Assembly (NCBI GenBank): GCA_023238725.1
Contig: CM041548.1
Coordinates: 10,030,752-10,094,751, forward strand
Source of the DNA: Scortum barcoo
Lineage: Eukaryota > Chordata > Actinopteri > Centrarchiformes > Terapontidae
Reading direction: 5' to 3'
Length of the DNA: 64,000 bases
Shown here: positions 13,211 through 24,103 of the stretch, piece after piece
How the letters are laid out: every line of letters starts with the position of its first letter
Numbering within the stretch: position 1 is the stretch's first letter
The notes under the pieces: model-generated
The model's input: only the letters and a program-made list of their open reading frames with translations
Told to the model about the DNA's origin: nothing
The model's database searches: none
Program-made: the position numbers and the translations under genes

Positions 13211-16200
13211 GTAGGTACCCTCCCCCCTCTCCGTCTCCACCCCTCTCTCTCTCTTCTACCTCTATCTGACAGATAGGAGGCTCCCAAGCCCCCCTTTTCT
13301 ATTTTTTTTAATATTGATGATGAGCTTACTGGTTTCTCCCCCTGCCTTATTGATCACTATTGTTGTGTCACCTCTGCATTTATGATCTGATTTCCATTTA
13401 GGTCAGTTGGAGGAGGGGGGGGGTGACCAGTGCCTTGTCCTGAGACTCTGCTGAGAAACACTCATGTGATGATGATATAACTGGAAAACAATCACAGCAC
13501 ATTTTCTGACTCTTTCTTTCGCAGACTCCAAGAAGGAATCATCTGGAACTGAAGGAGGGAAAGCGTCTAAAAAGGGGAAAAGTTCTGGATCGCAGGTAAA
13601 AAAAAAAAAGAGTTTGTTGTAGTTCATTACTGTACTTTTGCCTTGCCTGTAGGCCAAAAATGCACTGCCTCTCTTCCTCCCTCCCTCCCAGCCAGCCAGA
13701 CATCTCTGGGGGCGTTTCTCTGGTGAATTCAACTTCCTGCTTCTGTGCAGCCCTGCTGAGAGCCAGCCCAGAGCTTCTTGAATAGGCTTATATGGCTGTC
13801 ACACTTCAACCTCTGCACTTTTGAATTGTCTGTTTGAATTAGGGTCAAAATGATTTAATTCTGCATATGGATTTATTTTTAAAAAAGACCTGCAGCATTG
13901 GTATGTGACTCTAAAACTGTGGTGCTTTCTATTTATAGTGGCTGCTTTTTTTAAGGTTGTGTGCATCTTGGGAGATTCATTTCAGCCAGGCAGTTATGCC
14001 TTAAGTGCATTTTTTTTTATTGACTGTGTATGACAGGCATTGTTGCTTCTGCGTTACTGTATTTTGTCAGGCATGTTTCTGCACAGTGTTGAGAGGTGTA
14101 TAGCATTAAAAATTTGCCTGCGACCTAGTTCCTTTGAAAGGGAGGAGAGAGAAAGAGAAGGCGGCATTTTCTTCTTCCAGTGTTCTGAGAAAAGAGAAAT
14201 GTGGTTCTCACACGCCCACCCACTCGTTTCCTGTAATACCGCCCACTTCCACTGACAGCTCTCTCGCTTTCTCTCAGCTTTTTTGTGTTTCTTCTTTCTG
14301 CACCATGTTTCTCCCCACCCCTGCTCTTTTACCGTTTCTCTTCCTTGATTCAAATTGCTCATTGTGTGAGTGTGCATATTGATACCTGTCCATCCCTTCC
14401 GTTTCAGCTTTTTTTAAAAAACAACAAAGAATAACTCACATGTTGTACTTTCTTGCTTGTGTATGCATATGAGCTCTCTCTCTGTTTCCGGCTGTCTCTA
14501 AGCCAGCCGGCTTCTCCTCCCTCTCTTCCTCGTCACTCCTGTTTAACCATTCTGCTCTCTGCCCCTCCCTCTCTCCTGCTCCGTTTCCTCCAGGATTCCT
14601 CTCAGCCCTCTCCGTTGGCTCTGCTAGCGGCCACCTGCAGTAAGATCGGAGGGCAGGGGGGAGCGGAGGGGGCTCAAGCCCAGACAGGGGCCCAGCAGAT
14701 CCAGGTCCAGGCTGGTCAGATCCAGCTGCAGGCAGGTCAGCTCCAGGGTCAGATAGTGGTGGACACAGCTGGAGGTCAGGCCCTGGTGCCCCAGCAGCTG
14801 GAACTGGTCCCGGCTCAGTTTACGGGAAACGGCTGGCAGATCATCACTGCAGCGCCGACTATGGCCAAGGAGAACACCAATCAGCCTGTTGCTGTGACAG
14901 TGGCCACCACCTTGGCTAATGACAGCTCACCTGGTGGACGCAAGGTAAAGGAGGTGGGGGAGGCAGTGGGTTTGAGCAAATGTTTTTTTTTTGTTGATGT
15001 CTGTCAGTGTTTGTCCTTCTTAACTGTATCTCTGCTCCTCTCCTGTTGGGCAGGTGAAGCCAGTAGGTGGGACCAACAGCGTTGCAGCCAATCAGCAACA
15101 GCAACAGTTCCAGATTATCCAGGTTCAGAACCTGCCCAGTGCCGGGGGCGGGGTCCAGTATCAGGTCATCCCTCACCTGCAGACTGCAGATGGACAGCAG
15201 ATCCATATCAGCCCAGCTCAGACAGCCTCCATCGGGGCTTTACCGGAACAGGTCCAGCTCATCCAGACCCAGAGTCCAAGCCAGACCCAGGCGATCCTCC
15301 AGCCAGCCAACCAGCAGGCCATCCTGACAAGTACAGCCAATCAGACGGTCCCGCTGCAGATCCGCCCTGCGCAGTCTTTCCCACTGCAGCTGCAGACTCT
15401 GCAGGGCTCCCAGACTCCTGTTATGACCACTGTACCCATAAACCTCGGTGGCATGACCCTGGCTTTGCCTGTGATAAACAATGTTGGAGGGGGCGGTGCT
15501 GTTCAGCTCATCCAATCAGCAGATGGCACATTCTCTGTTGCCAATGGCAACCAGCTGGTGACAACAGCAGTATCTGGAGCAACTCAGGCTACAACATCAA
15601 CTGGCTCAACAGTTGCCGAAGGTGACAGCGTGTCAGATGGGACACAAATTGTTTCTGCTGGATCAGAGGGTGGACCAGCTGACACCCAAGTGCACACCAG
15701 TGAGGCGGACTCTCAAAGCCAGAACCAGGCCAACGGGCTGCAGACAGATTCAGCAGGAACCATCCAGCAGGTGATCGTGGGCCAGGTGGGACACCAGTTG
15801 GTGCAGCAGATCCAGCTGCAGCCCCAGGCCCAGAGTCAGGGTCAGGCCCAGGGCCAGCAGCAACATCAGCACATTCAGACCCTTCAGCTGGCCCCAGGAC
15901 AAACCCTGCAGCCCATCCAGGCCTTCCAGAACCCAGCCCAGGTCCTTATTCGCACCCCGACCCTGTCCCCCTCTGGGCAGATCACCTGGCAAACACTGCA
16001 GCTGCCTGGTGGAGTCTCCCTGCAGGGCGGCCTTGGGACAGCCGTGCCGCAGCAGCTAACACTGGCCCCGGTGGCTGGTGGGACGACAATGGGCAGTGGA
16101 GGACTGGTCTCCCTGAGTGGAGCTCCCCTGACGCTGAGTGCAGCCCAGATCAACCCGGGGTCTGGGGTTCAAACGGTCAGCATCGCAGGGCTGGGCACTG

Positions 16201-18318
16201 CTGGAGTTCAGGTGCAGGGTGTTCCCCTCACCATCACTGGTCTACAGGGTAAGGGTACACTAAGAGGAACTGTGTGAGTGTGTAATGACTAATTAATTAG
16301 TCGTGAGCAGATGAATTATTAATCATCATTAATAATCATCAAATCATTAATTACTGAACAAATCTGATGACTCTCCAGTTGTTTTTACATTACTTTATAG
16401 TTTTGCCGTTAACAGTTGAACTATACTAGGACCTTCTGCTGACTCAAGACTGTTTTGGCTGCTTGGCTTTTTCAGCTTTCTCTATTGTCATATTTTCTTC
16501 AGATATCAGACAGTACAACATTTTCAATCACCTTTCAGGTCAACCACAGGGTCAGGATGGGGTCAAGGTTCAGTCGTCTCCTGTGACGGTCACCGTTGGC
16601 AACGTGGCTTCGGGCTCATCTATGAGCCCAGACCAGCTGGGCTCCGTGCAGAGTTCTTCGGACCAGGAGGGACCGCCCAGCAAGAGGCTGCGTCGCGTGG
16701 CCTGCTCTTGTCCAAACTGCAGGGACGGAGAGGGAAGGTACGAACGCATTAGAAACTCACAGCACCATGCAGAAGAGCAACAGCAAAAACTGGGGTTAAC
16801 CTCGTTCATATGGGGAATAACTGGATTAGTCTCTTTGTAACCGGCCGTCTAAAGGGGACATTTGCTTTTTAGAATTTTCACACTCACACTTTACAGTAAT
16901 TTTGTAGATAAGTCCCCATCCGCACTTCTGTCTGTGCCATATAAGTTAAACAAACAAATTGGGATTGGTTGTCCATCAGAAACCTACAGCTCTGCATACC
17001 CACATTCATGATTTACAAACCCATGTTGACAATCTTGTCATGGTGGGACAAGTGGTTCGACAGATAGTCAGAACACAGTGCAGCTTGTGTCTTAACAAGC
17101 GAGATCTGACCTCTCACCATCCAGCTCTTCACATTGTGATGAGGAGCTGGCACCCAAAAGATACAGAAAACCTGTCAAATGTATTCTGTACGCTAGATTA
17201 ATTGATGGATCAGTTCAGTAAGGGTCAGATTAATTTGCTCAGAGAAGCCAGCTTTATGAAATAGGTTGTTCTAAGAAAGTGCTTCTGGGTAACCAAAAAA
17301 GAAAAGGAAAAACACTCACACTCACTAAACACACACCACCACCAACTCGAGTGTGTATTGCAGGAACAGTGGGGATCCCACAAAGAAGAAGCAGCACATC
17401 TGCCACATGGAGGGCTGTGGGAAGGTGTACGGCAAGACGTCCCACCTGAGGGCCCACCTGCGCTGGCACACTGGCGAGAGGCCGTTCGTCTGTAACTGGA
17501 TCTTCTGCGGCAAAAGGTTCACCAGGAGTGACGAGCTGCAGAGACACCGAAGGACACACACAGGTAGGACATACACAGGGATGTAGACTGGTGATGTGGG
17601 TCACATTGGTGGGGTGGGTGTCTGATAGCATTTTATCAAATCTGAATCCGAATCCGAACTAATGCAGAAACTAAGGATTATTTTCATGAACTAATATTGT
17701 CTTTGAGATGTCATCTTATTTTGTTCAACCAACAATAAAAAATCCAAAGTTAACAGTGAAAGGAGACAAAGAAAAGGAGCAATTCATCTAATTTTAGAGC
17801 CTGGACGTAGAGAATTGCTTTTCAAGTTTTGCTTTAGAAATGACAAAATAGTTGCTGATTGTTTTTCTGTCAATCAAATAATAAGGCAGTTTTAGGTTAA
17901 AAGTTTAAGGTTTGGATTTTCATAATTGACAACTTACTCACCACTAATGTCATTCCTTGCTCATATTTAGTTGTTAATAATTATGGGGCTTTGTTGACTG
18001 GTAGCTAAGGATCTTTTACTTAATTCTCTGTCTTCTACCCCTCTAGGAGAAAAGCGTTTTGAGTGTCCTGAATGCTCCAAGCGCTTCATGCGCAGCGACC
18101 ACCTCTCCAAGCACATCAAGACACACCAGAACAAGAAGGGTGGAGCTGCAGTGGCAATCATCACCACTGATGACATGGAGGAAGACGCCCCTGAAGGCCT
18201 GGGCGCCTCCCCTCAGATTGTTGCTGTGGCAACCCTGTCACGTGACTCTGACCCTGCTACACCCACCACCTCTAATCACCTGGAGGAAGAGGAGGAGGAA
18301 GAGGAGGACTTTGAATAG
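13204..18318 (+). CDS. sp4: Sp4 transcription factor (7 coding exons, 764 aa)
   Basis: A zinc-finger activator of the Sp/KLF family that binds GC and GT boxes in the nucleus and is prominent in neurons. Joining 13204-13210, 13525-13595, 14594-14944, 15054-16248, 16539-16737, 17364-17563 and 18047-18318 keeps one frame of 764 codons (human SP4 is about 784 aa). The Sp box SPLALLAATCSKIG is at residues 32-45. Long glutamine-, serine- and threonine-rich transactivation regions follow. The Btd box CxCPxC is at 597-602, and three C2H2 fingers are at 621-643, 651-673 and 681-701, with finger residues typical of GC-box recognition (KTSHLRA, RSDELQR, RSDHLSK). The protein ends in an acidic tail. SP4 rather than SP1 or SP3 is indicated by the MSD...KK start, KRLRRVACSCPNCR, the QDGVKVQ stretch and a SNPATP-like C-terminus (here SDPATP). 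Confidence 0.97.
13525..13595 (+). CDS. sp4: sp4 coding exon 2
   Basis: Acceptor tctttctttcgcag and donor gtaaaa. It encodes a Lys/Ser/Gly-rich segment ending KKGKSSGSQ, which precedes the Sp box as in mammalian SP4. Entry phase 1, exit phase 0. Confidence 0.93.
14594..14944 (+). CDS. sp4: sp4 coding exon 3 (Sp box, Q-rich domain A)
   Basis: Acceptor tttcctccag, donor gtaaag, 117 complete codons. It starts with DSSQPSPLALLAATCSKIG and continues into an imperfect repeat of QIQxQAG-type units and the conserved stretch NGWQII..AP..KEN. The following intron is only 109 bases. Confidence 0.96.
15054..16248 (+). CDS. sp4: sp4 coding exon 4 (main transactivation exon)
   Basis: Acceptor cctgttgggcag, donor gtaagg, 1195 bases. 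It carries the glutamine-rich activation regions, with Sp-family blocks such as QYQVIPHLQTADGQQ, PVMTTVPINLGGMTLALPV and SGQITWQTLQL. The exon starts with a valine codon (GTG), not a start codon. Confidence 0.97.
16539..16737 (+). CDS. sp4: sp4 coding exon 5 (Btd box)
   Basis: Acceptor cacctttcag, donor gtacga. It encodes QPQGQDGVKVQ through KRLRRVACSCPNCRDGEGR, the Buttonhead box that sits just before the fingers in all Sp proteins. Confidence 0.96.
17364..17563 (+). CDS. sp4: sp4 coding exon 6 (zinc fingers 1 and 2)
   Basis: Acceptor gtgtattgcag, donor gtagga. It encodes KKKQHICH.EGCGKVYGKTSHLRAHLRWH and the second finger through RRTHTG. All zinc-binding Cys and His residues are present. 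Confidence 0.97.
18047..18318 (+). CDS. sp4: sp4 coding exon 7 (zinc finger 3, C-terminus, stop)
   Basis: Acceptor cccctctag. It encodes the third finger (CPECSKRFMRSDHLSKHIKTH), a linker, and a glutamate-rich end with TAG at 18316-18318. The poly-Glu tail (eight Glu, then Asp-Phe-Glu) is longer than the short EEF end of mammalian SP4. Confidence 0.96.
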
Positions 18319-20375
18319 GCAACGGCCCTCTCTCTTTGCAGAAGGCCAACTTCCTGTTTTTTTGGAAGTCTTTGCAGGGACTGTAAGGGTGGCAACTTTT
18401 TCTCTCTCTTTTTTTTTTTTAATTTTAATTTTACTTCATTTTAAAAATGTTGGTCTCTCATGAAAAGGGACTTAAAAGAGACGGGATCATGCAATGAAGA
18501 GAAACCGAAAAATATAAACATCACAATCTAAAAAAACTAACACATATAATAACAATTTTCCTAAACCTTATGAAAGATTAGTTTGGCATTCATGAAAATG
18601 ATTCCTATAATAATTCCATGCCTGGTGGGGAAAGGAATGTAAGTAGTGTCTAGATTAGCACAAGACGGGGACCTGCTGAATCTCAAACCATCCAACATCG
18701 AGAGACATTTTCCTAATCGCAACAGAATCTAACTCTATGCACAAAGTTGTGTTTCTGTTTCAAACCTGTCAGACAGTGCTGAGGGTCAATCATGGTACAG
18801 GACTGTTGCAGAGCAGTCAGAGCAGGTGGCAGCTGTGGGATGGTGTGTATATACAAATGTGACCTGTATGAATGAGTGTGCGTGTGTTCCCATGCTGTCC
18901 TGGAGAGGATCTACCTAATTTGAGTTTTTTTTCATGGTTCAGGTTTAGTCCTCAGATCAGATTCAGGTGTTGATTCCTTCGAGACCAGTCAACGGATAAA
19001 CTGTTATGGAAGACGAGAGGGGGCGATTCTACAAAAAAAAGAGAAAAAAAAAGTAGAAAAAAGCACATATAAAAAGATTTATAAATAATGCATTCCTATT
19101 GAGGCACAGTGGCCATTAGAAAAAAAAAGGTTTCTATAGAGAAAAACAATCTAGCTTTCTACAACTTTGTTTGTGTAGTGAAAGCAATACTATAATGACA
19201 ATCCTAGTGAAACCATGTTTACATTGTCAGGGGAAGTTTTCTCTGTTAATAAAATAAGCCAGTTCGCTCCAAGATTAGGGAAGACATCTGAAAGCAGCGC
19301 TGTCGTTTGAGCAAAGCCGGTCACTCTGCAGATACCACAGGGAGGCTTTAACATCAGCCGACCAGGTGCAAGTTTGCATTTTTATACAGATCGGTTACCA
19401 TCACATGGTACCTAGTAGAGGTAATGGCAAGTTTTGTGGGACAGCGGCACCGTCACATGGTGTTGCTTTTTACTCTCCTGTGGTTTGGTGACGACCCCTC
19501 TCCACCTCTAACCCTGCCAGGTGCCCCGTGTACCGCAATTGCCTTAACACAAGCTGTCGTACAGAGGGAACCTCTGGGTTAGGTGGATGGAGAAGGAGGG
19601 CCGCTCTCCTGCGGGCCACAGTGCGGAGAGGGAAAGCGAGTCAGCGTGACGGGAGCTGTGGGCAGGAGTGGGTCGGGCTAATTTAGCTTTGTGGATATTA
19701 TGAGATGTTTTCTGGTGGTGTTGCTCCGTGTTAGTTCAGTGCGTACATTCTTTTTAAATTAAAAGATACTTTTATTTTATAGAATTTATCACTTGTTTTG
19801 AAAAAAATAATAAAGTCCCCTCCCAGTATGTTAACACACAGGACCCCAGTGTGTGCGGCTAATTTATTATTTATCCTTGATTTGTACTATTTGCCTTTTG
19901 CTGGACTTGTATTTGTGTGCGTTGATTCTGAGGTTGTGTACAGCATGTTTCAGTTCTTTGCCGTAGTGCTGCTTCTCTCTTCTTTACTCTTTGTGCTTCT
20001 GTTCTTTTTTTCTATGTCAGACCATTGCTGTTCTTTTCTTCTTCTCTTTGCACCATAACGTGTTTTTTGGAGAAAAGTAAATAACAAAAGAAGAAGAAAG
20101 CAAAAAAAGTTACTATTGTTTCAAGTTGAAAAGGTTGATACCAAACAAATTTAGATGTTTTTGGTAATATTTTGTGTGACAACCAACTTTTTTTTCTTTG
20201 ATATTTTGTAGTGACATCTCATTTGTAAATCTTTTTCTAAAGATGTATGTTCGTCTCCATGACATTTGATAATGGGTTTTTTGCCAGGTTAGCCTCAAAG
20301 GCTCCAGTTTATTGATATTTTTAAAACTGGTTTGTACAAACGTGTTATGTCAATAAAAAAAAAAAAAAAAAAAAA
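18319..20375 (+). other. sp4: sp4 3' UTR
   Basis: About 2 kb of AT-rich sequence without coding exons follows the stop codon. AATAAA signals occur at 19248, 19809, 20352 and 20422, and the 20352 copy runs straight into a 21-base A tract. Several alternative ends are therefore plausible. The 20692 signal is also possible but further away. Confidence 0.65.
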
Positions 20376-20427
20376 GGACAACTTCAAGCAGAAAAGATGC
20401 TTTGCCTGCATAACACTTGACAATAAA

Positions 20428-21570
20428 GTGATTAAAACGGTCTTAAATACCCCTCTAGTGTTCTGCCATTTGTCTGTTAGATGGAAACCAACAGTAATAC
20501 ACATCTACAGCTGGTGCACTGTGACTACACACAGACACACACACACTTCCCAGAACCTCTTTCTGTTGATGAACTCCAAACTGATGCTGGGAGGATCGAA
20601 CCTGTGACCAATCTGCTACTCCTCAAAAACATACAGCTGCTTTTACCAAGTTTTTTTACGTATTTTTTCTTGTGCGGACAGACAGTGAGCCAATAAACAT
20701 GATCTACCAAACAACCCACCCCGAGTGCAACTCCGGTATGATCAAGGTGGGACTTTGAGTTCATCGGTAGGTCGCCCAGGCTTTACAAAAAGCATCACGT
20801 AGTAGGCAGCTCTCGCATACCGCTGACATGTCAATCCTTTGAAGTGCTTCAAGAACACCTAAATCTACAACCTCCCTCTGCACCCTCAGGCCTTTGGAGG
20901 AAAAAAAAAAAAAAGAAGATAAGGAGTTTAATGTAACAGATTTGACATAGATATTATGATCTATTTTTTTTTTAATTTTGGATTTTAAATGACCCACTGA
21001 GTTCCCATTTGACATAGAAACTAAGGGCCATTTAAGTCAACACCACTATGTGAAGACCTGGAAGAACAAACTACAAAAATACAAAAATCTACAAAAATTT
21101 CTACAGACAGGTCCTGGACTCAATCTGTATCATCTTAAGTGTGAACTGAAAGACCGACTAGGATAGATGATTAAGATATTAGTGTTTAGGTAAAAACCGT
21201 TGTCATAAACCTTTCTGTGTCTCACTTTCTTTGCAAGGCCTCGTGAGGACCCAGTGACCTCAGGCTGACCTCTGACAACGCTGTGACCCTGCTCTACAGT
21301 ACCTGGTCATTACATGAGATCAGCTGGCTTTCCCCCTGGAACAAGGAGGAACAAACTGTTGACACGGACCCCACTCTCTCACACACACACAGTATACCAG
21401 CAAGGCTCACCTGCAGCAGCCTCTCAGACAACATCTGGGTAGCATAAAGGGTGGGTGCACCTTTCAAATGTACAATGCTTGATTACCCTTAAAGACACTG
21501 ATGTAGTGTTGACACAAGCATCCAACACATGAGACTAAGTAAATATTAGAAGAAAAACATGGCAAATCAT
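20428..21570. other. Gap between convergent sp4 and cdca7l
   Basis: This short interval separates the sp4 3' end from the cdca7l 3' end. It holds an A tract, a short CA tract and no recognisable exon. In human the large gene DNAH11 lies between these two neighbours; no dynein heavy chain-like reading frame is visible here. Confidence 0.6.
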
Positions 21571-21586
21571 TTAGATAGTGCCAGTC

Positions 21587-21592
21587 TTTATT
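21587..21592 (-). terminator. cdca7l: Candidate cdca7l polyadenylation signal
   Basis: 'tttatt' on the plus strand is AATAAA on the minus strand, about 420 bases downstream of the cdca7l stop codon. It is the first clear signal in that direction. Confidence 0.5.
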
Positions 21593-22013
21593 AAAATTTA
21601 CAGTGCACTGACAAGGTTGCTGTAAAGTTACTTACTTTTGTGTTTGATAGTATAAAAAGGGCTCCTTTTGCATCCGTAACACAGAAAATAACCATGCCTT
21701 ACATTTACTCTAGCGAATATAGTAGAAAGTAGAAATATTCAAATGAAAATATACAACTCACAACTGAGTACGGACTTAAAAACAAACAATAAAAACATCC
21801 CTGCATTTCATGCAGCCTTAAATCAAGATTATATAAAACATATTAACAGTGTATGTGCCTTTTGTTAAGGTGACAGCTTTCGATTCTCTAGTTTGATAGA
21901 TCTAAACCTAGCAATGTGCATTAAAATGAGTCCTACAGTACTGTGCAGCACGAAAGCCTGTGCCAGCTACCAGCTGTATGAGCGGGTTCTCCTCTCTGGT
22001 CTCCTCCTGGACT

Positions 22014-22035
22014 TTACTGCAGCTCCTTCTGAATG
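22014..22035 (-). CDS. cdca7l: cdca7l coding exon 10 (last 7 residues and stop)
   Basis: Acceptor ctccatcgcag. It encodes SIQKELQ then TAA, matching the ESLQKEL C-terminus of CDCA7L. A 22-base coding exon followed by about 430 bases of 3' UTR. Confidence 0.88.
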
Positions 22036-23916
22036 CTGCGATGGAGACAAAACGAGACATGAGCACCATCTGCTGTCGAAACAGTTGCATCCAATAGTCA
22101 CTGTCATTCTTGATCTGAAAAATTGTTCCAACTTTTCAATGAACACTATAGTATGAAATGTCAGAGAAAAATGAAAAAGAATTCTTAAAATTGCTACTTC
22201 TGTCCAATTTTCTTTTCAAATTTGACAACAGCAGCAAATTTCCAGTATTATATTAGTTATCATTTTCTATCCATCAACTAATTGTTTAAACGACCAATAA
22301 CTTTGACGCTAGTTCACAGACAACAAACATCCAGAGAGACCTTTATAGAAACTGAACTCAGACTGTGTGCACGTTCTTACTTAAATTCTGAACTAAAATG
22401 TTCATGTTGTGGCCGTTTTAGGGAGATCCAATCCAGATCTGTAAGACCAAGCCGCACAGTGACAATGAGGTGACGTACCTCTCCAGATACTCGTGGACGT
22501 TGTCATGGCCGTTGTAGCGGGCCAATCCCACCAGGATGCCGGTAGCACAGCGGCCCTCTTTCTTACGACACAGGCTGCAGTTGCACATCCCTCGACAGAT
22601 GGGACAAGACCAAGTCTGCAAAGAAAAAGGTCCAAAATGAATGTGGGTGACCGACTGTTCAACCGACCAACGCTTTAGGCTGGATCTTCTAATAAGTGGC
22701 TGCTGATTTTGTTTTCCTTCTCTGTTTGCTGTTGTTTGTTCAGGCTCAAAGACCCCACGCTGACCTGAAGTTTGCCATATTCAAAGTAAGAGAAACAGAA
22801 GATTGAATGTTTAGCACATGTGTATTAGCACTGACCGGGTCGAGAAGCACAGCACGTACGTCCTCTCCGTAGCGGTTCTTCAAGCATGGCCCACAGAACT
22901 GACCTTTGGCTCCCACACAGAAACCACTGCGGCACACGGTCTTGGTGTCCAGCGTCTTCTGTCTGCACTGGTGACACGAGCTGCCCTGTAAGAATAACGT
23001 GGGCACAGTGAAGAGCTGCACTACCCCAGTTCGGTATGGACAGCACCAAAGGGAGTACAGGCCTGATGTGACTCACGTTTTCCTTGTCCCAGATCTTGTC
23101 TTTGCTGCGGTATGCTATGTTGTCCAAGTCTTCTTTGGTGATTTCGTCCACCGACTTCACCTCATACTGGCTCCTCCTGGAGCCGTGGCTCTTCCTCTTT
23201 TTCCGTCTTTCACCGACATGTTCCTCGTCCACCTGCCCAATCACAACAGTGTTCAGGTCAAACTAAAAGGGCCCCAACAGCTCTTTCCTATGTAGTCAAT
23301 ACAGTTTTAATACAATTGTTTATACATAAAATCATAATTGTACTCTCTTTCTAGTATACATGTTTTCAGATAGATTTACAGAAAGAGCATTGATTAAAGC
23401 TGACTAGATAACTAAATGGTGACAGTCAGTTAGAAATTTGAGAGCACAAATTACTTCACTGACAATTTTGAACTTTTGACTCAAAATATAACCTCCGCAA
23501 AAAACAAGTGAGTATCTGACTGCCAATTTATCACTATACAATTAAAGCACTTCCCTGCAACTACAGTATACAGTGAATTTACAGTAGAGGAAATGCTCAA
23601 TAATAAACTCTTTTCTATGAACTTCATTGCATTACACATACATGACGGCAGTACAGGGCTGCGTGTATACTGCAGATGTCCGCACAGTGTCTGTGGCACA
23701 TCGTACCTCCACCAGTCTCCTGATGTCCACAGTCCTGGGGCTTCTGCGGGCCAGTGGCTCGCTCTTTTCCTCTACTGCAAAGTTCTCAGGGGGGCGAGCC
23801 TTACGGGATGGGTTTCTCCTTTCTGACCCCACCTCTGCTTCGAACTTGCGTTTCCGTGGCGTTGTTTTCTCTGGTGCCCGCTTCTTTTTCTGCAGAAATG
23901 AAACAAAGATAGTCAC

Positions 23917-23955
<39 letters not shown>

Positions 23956-24045
23956 GCAGCTGATTGTACTACAAAAATATCTTATCCGTTACGTTACGTT
24001 ATCCGTTTTGTTTGCAATTTCCCAGCTTGGGATTAATAAAGTATA

Positions 24046-24103
<58 letters not shown>

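Larger units (their letters stand above)
12380..13250. promoter_or_regulatory. sp4: CpG-rich promoter and 5' UTR region of sp4
   Basis: This is the only long stretch of the first 20 kb with high GC and many CpGs, for example the 'gcgccgcgg', 'ggcggcgacgg' and 'gcgcgcaacggacggcgg' runs. It lies directly upstream of the sp4 start codon at 13204. Two CCAAT boxes (around 12540 and 12617) and two ZNF143/THAP11-like motifs lie within 110 bases of each other. No TATA box is evident, so initiation from a CpG-island promoter with dispersed start sites is likely. The exact start site cannot be told from sequence alone. Confidence 0.75.

Noticed and set aside
12346..13287. Long minus-strand and alternate-frame open frames in the sp4 promoter
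   Set aside because: GC-rich DNA is poor in stop codons; the predicted proteins are low-complexity Arg/Gly/Pro strings with no homology.
14453..15053. Extension of sp4 exon 3 frame upstream and through intron 3
   Set aside because: Proper acceptor (14593) and donor (14945) exist; the extra codons are intronic and not Sp-like.
23920..24103. CRISPR-like regular repeat
   Set aside because: It is a homopolymer plus ATCT microsatellite at a retroposon tail in a vertebrate intron; no spacers.
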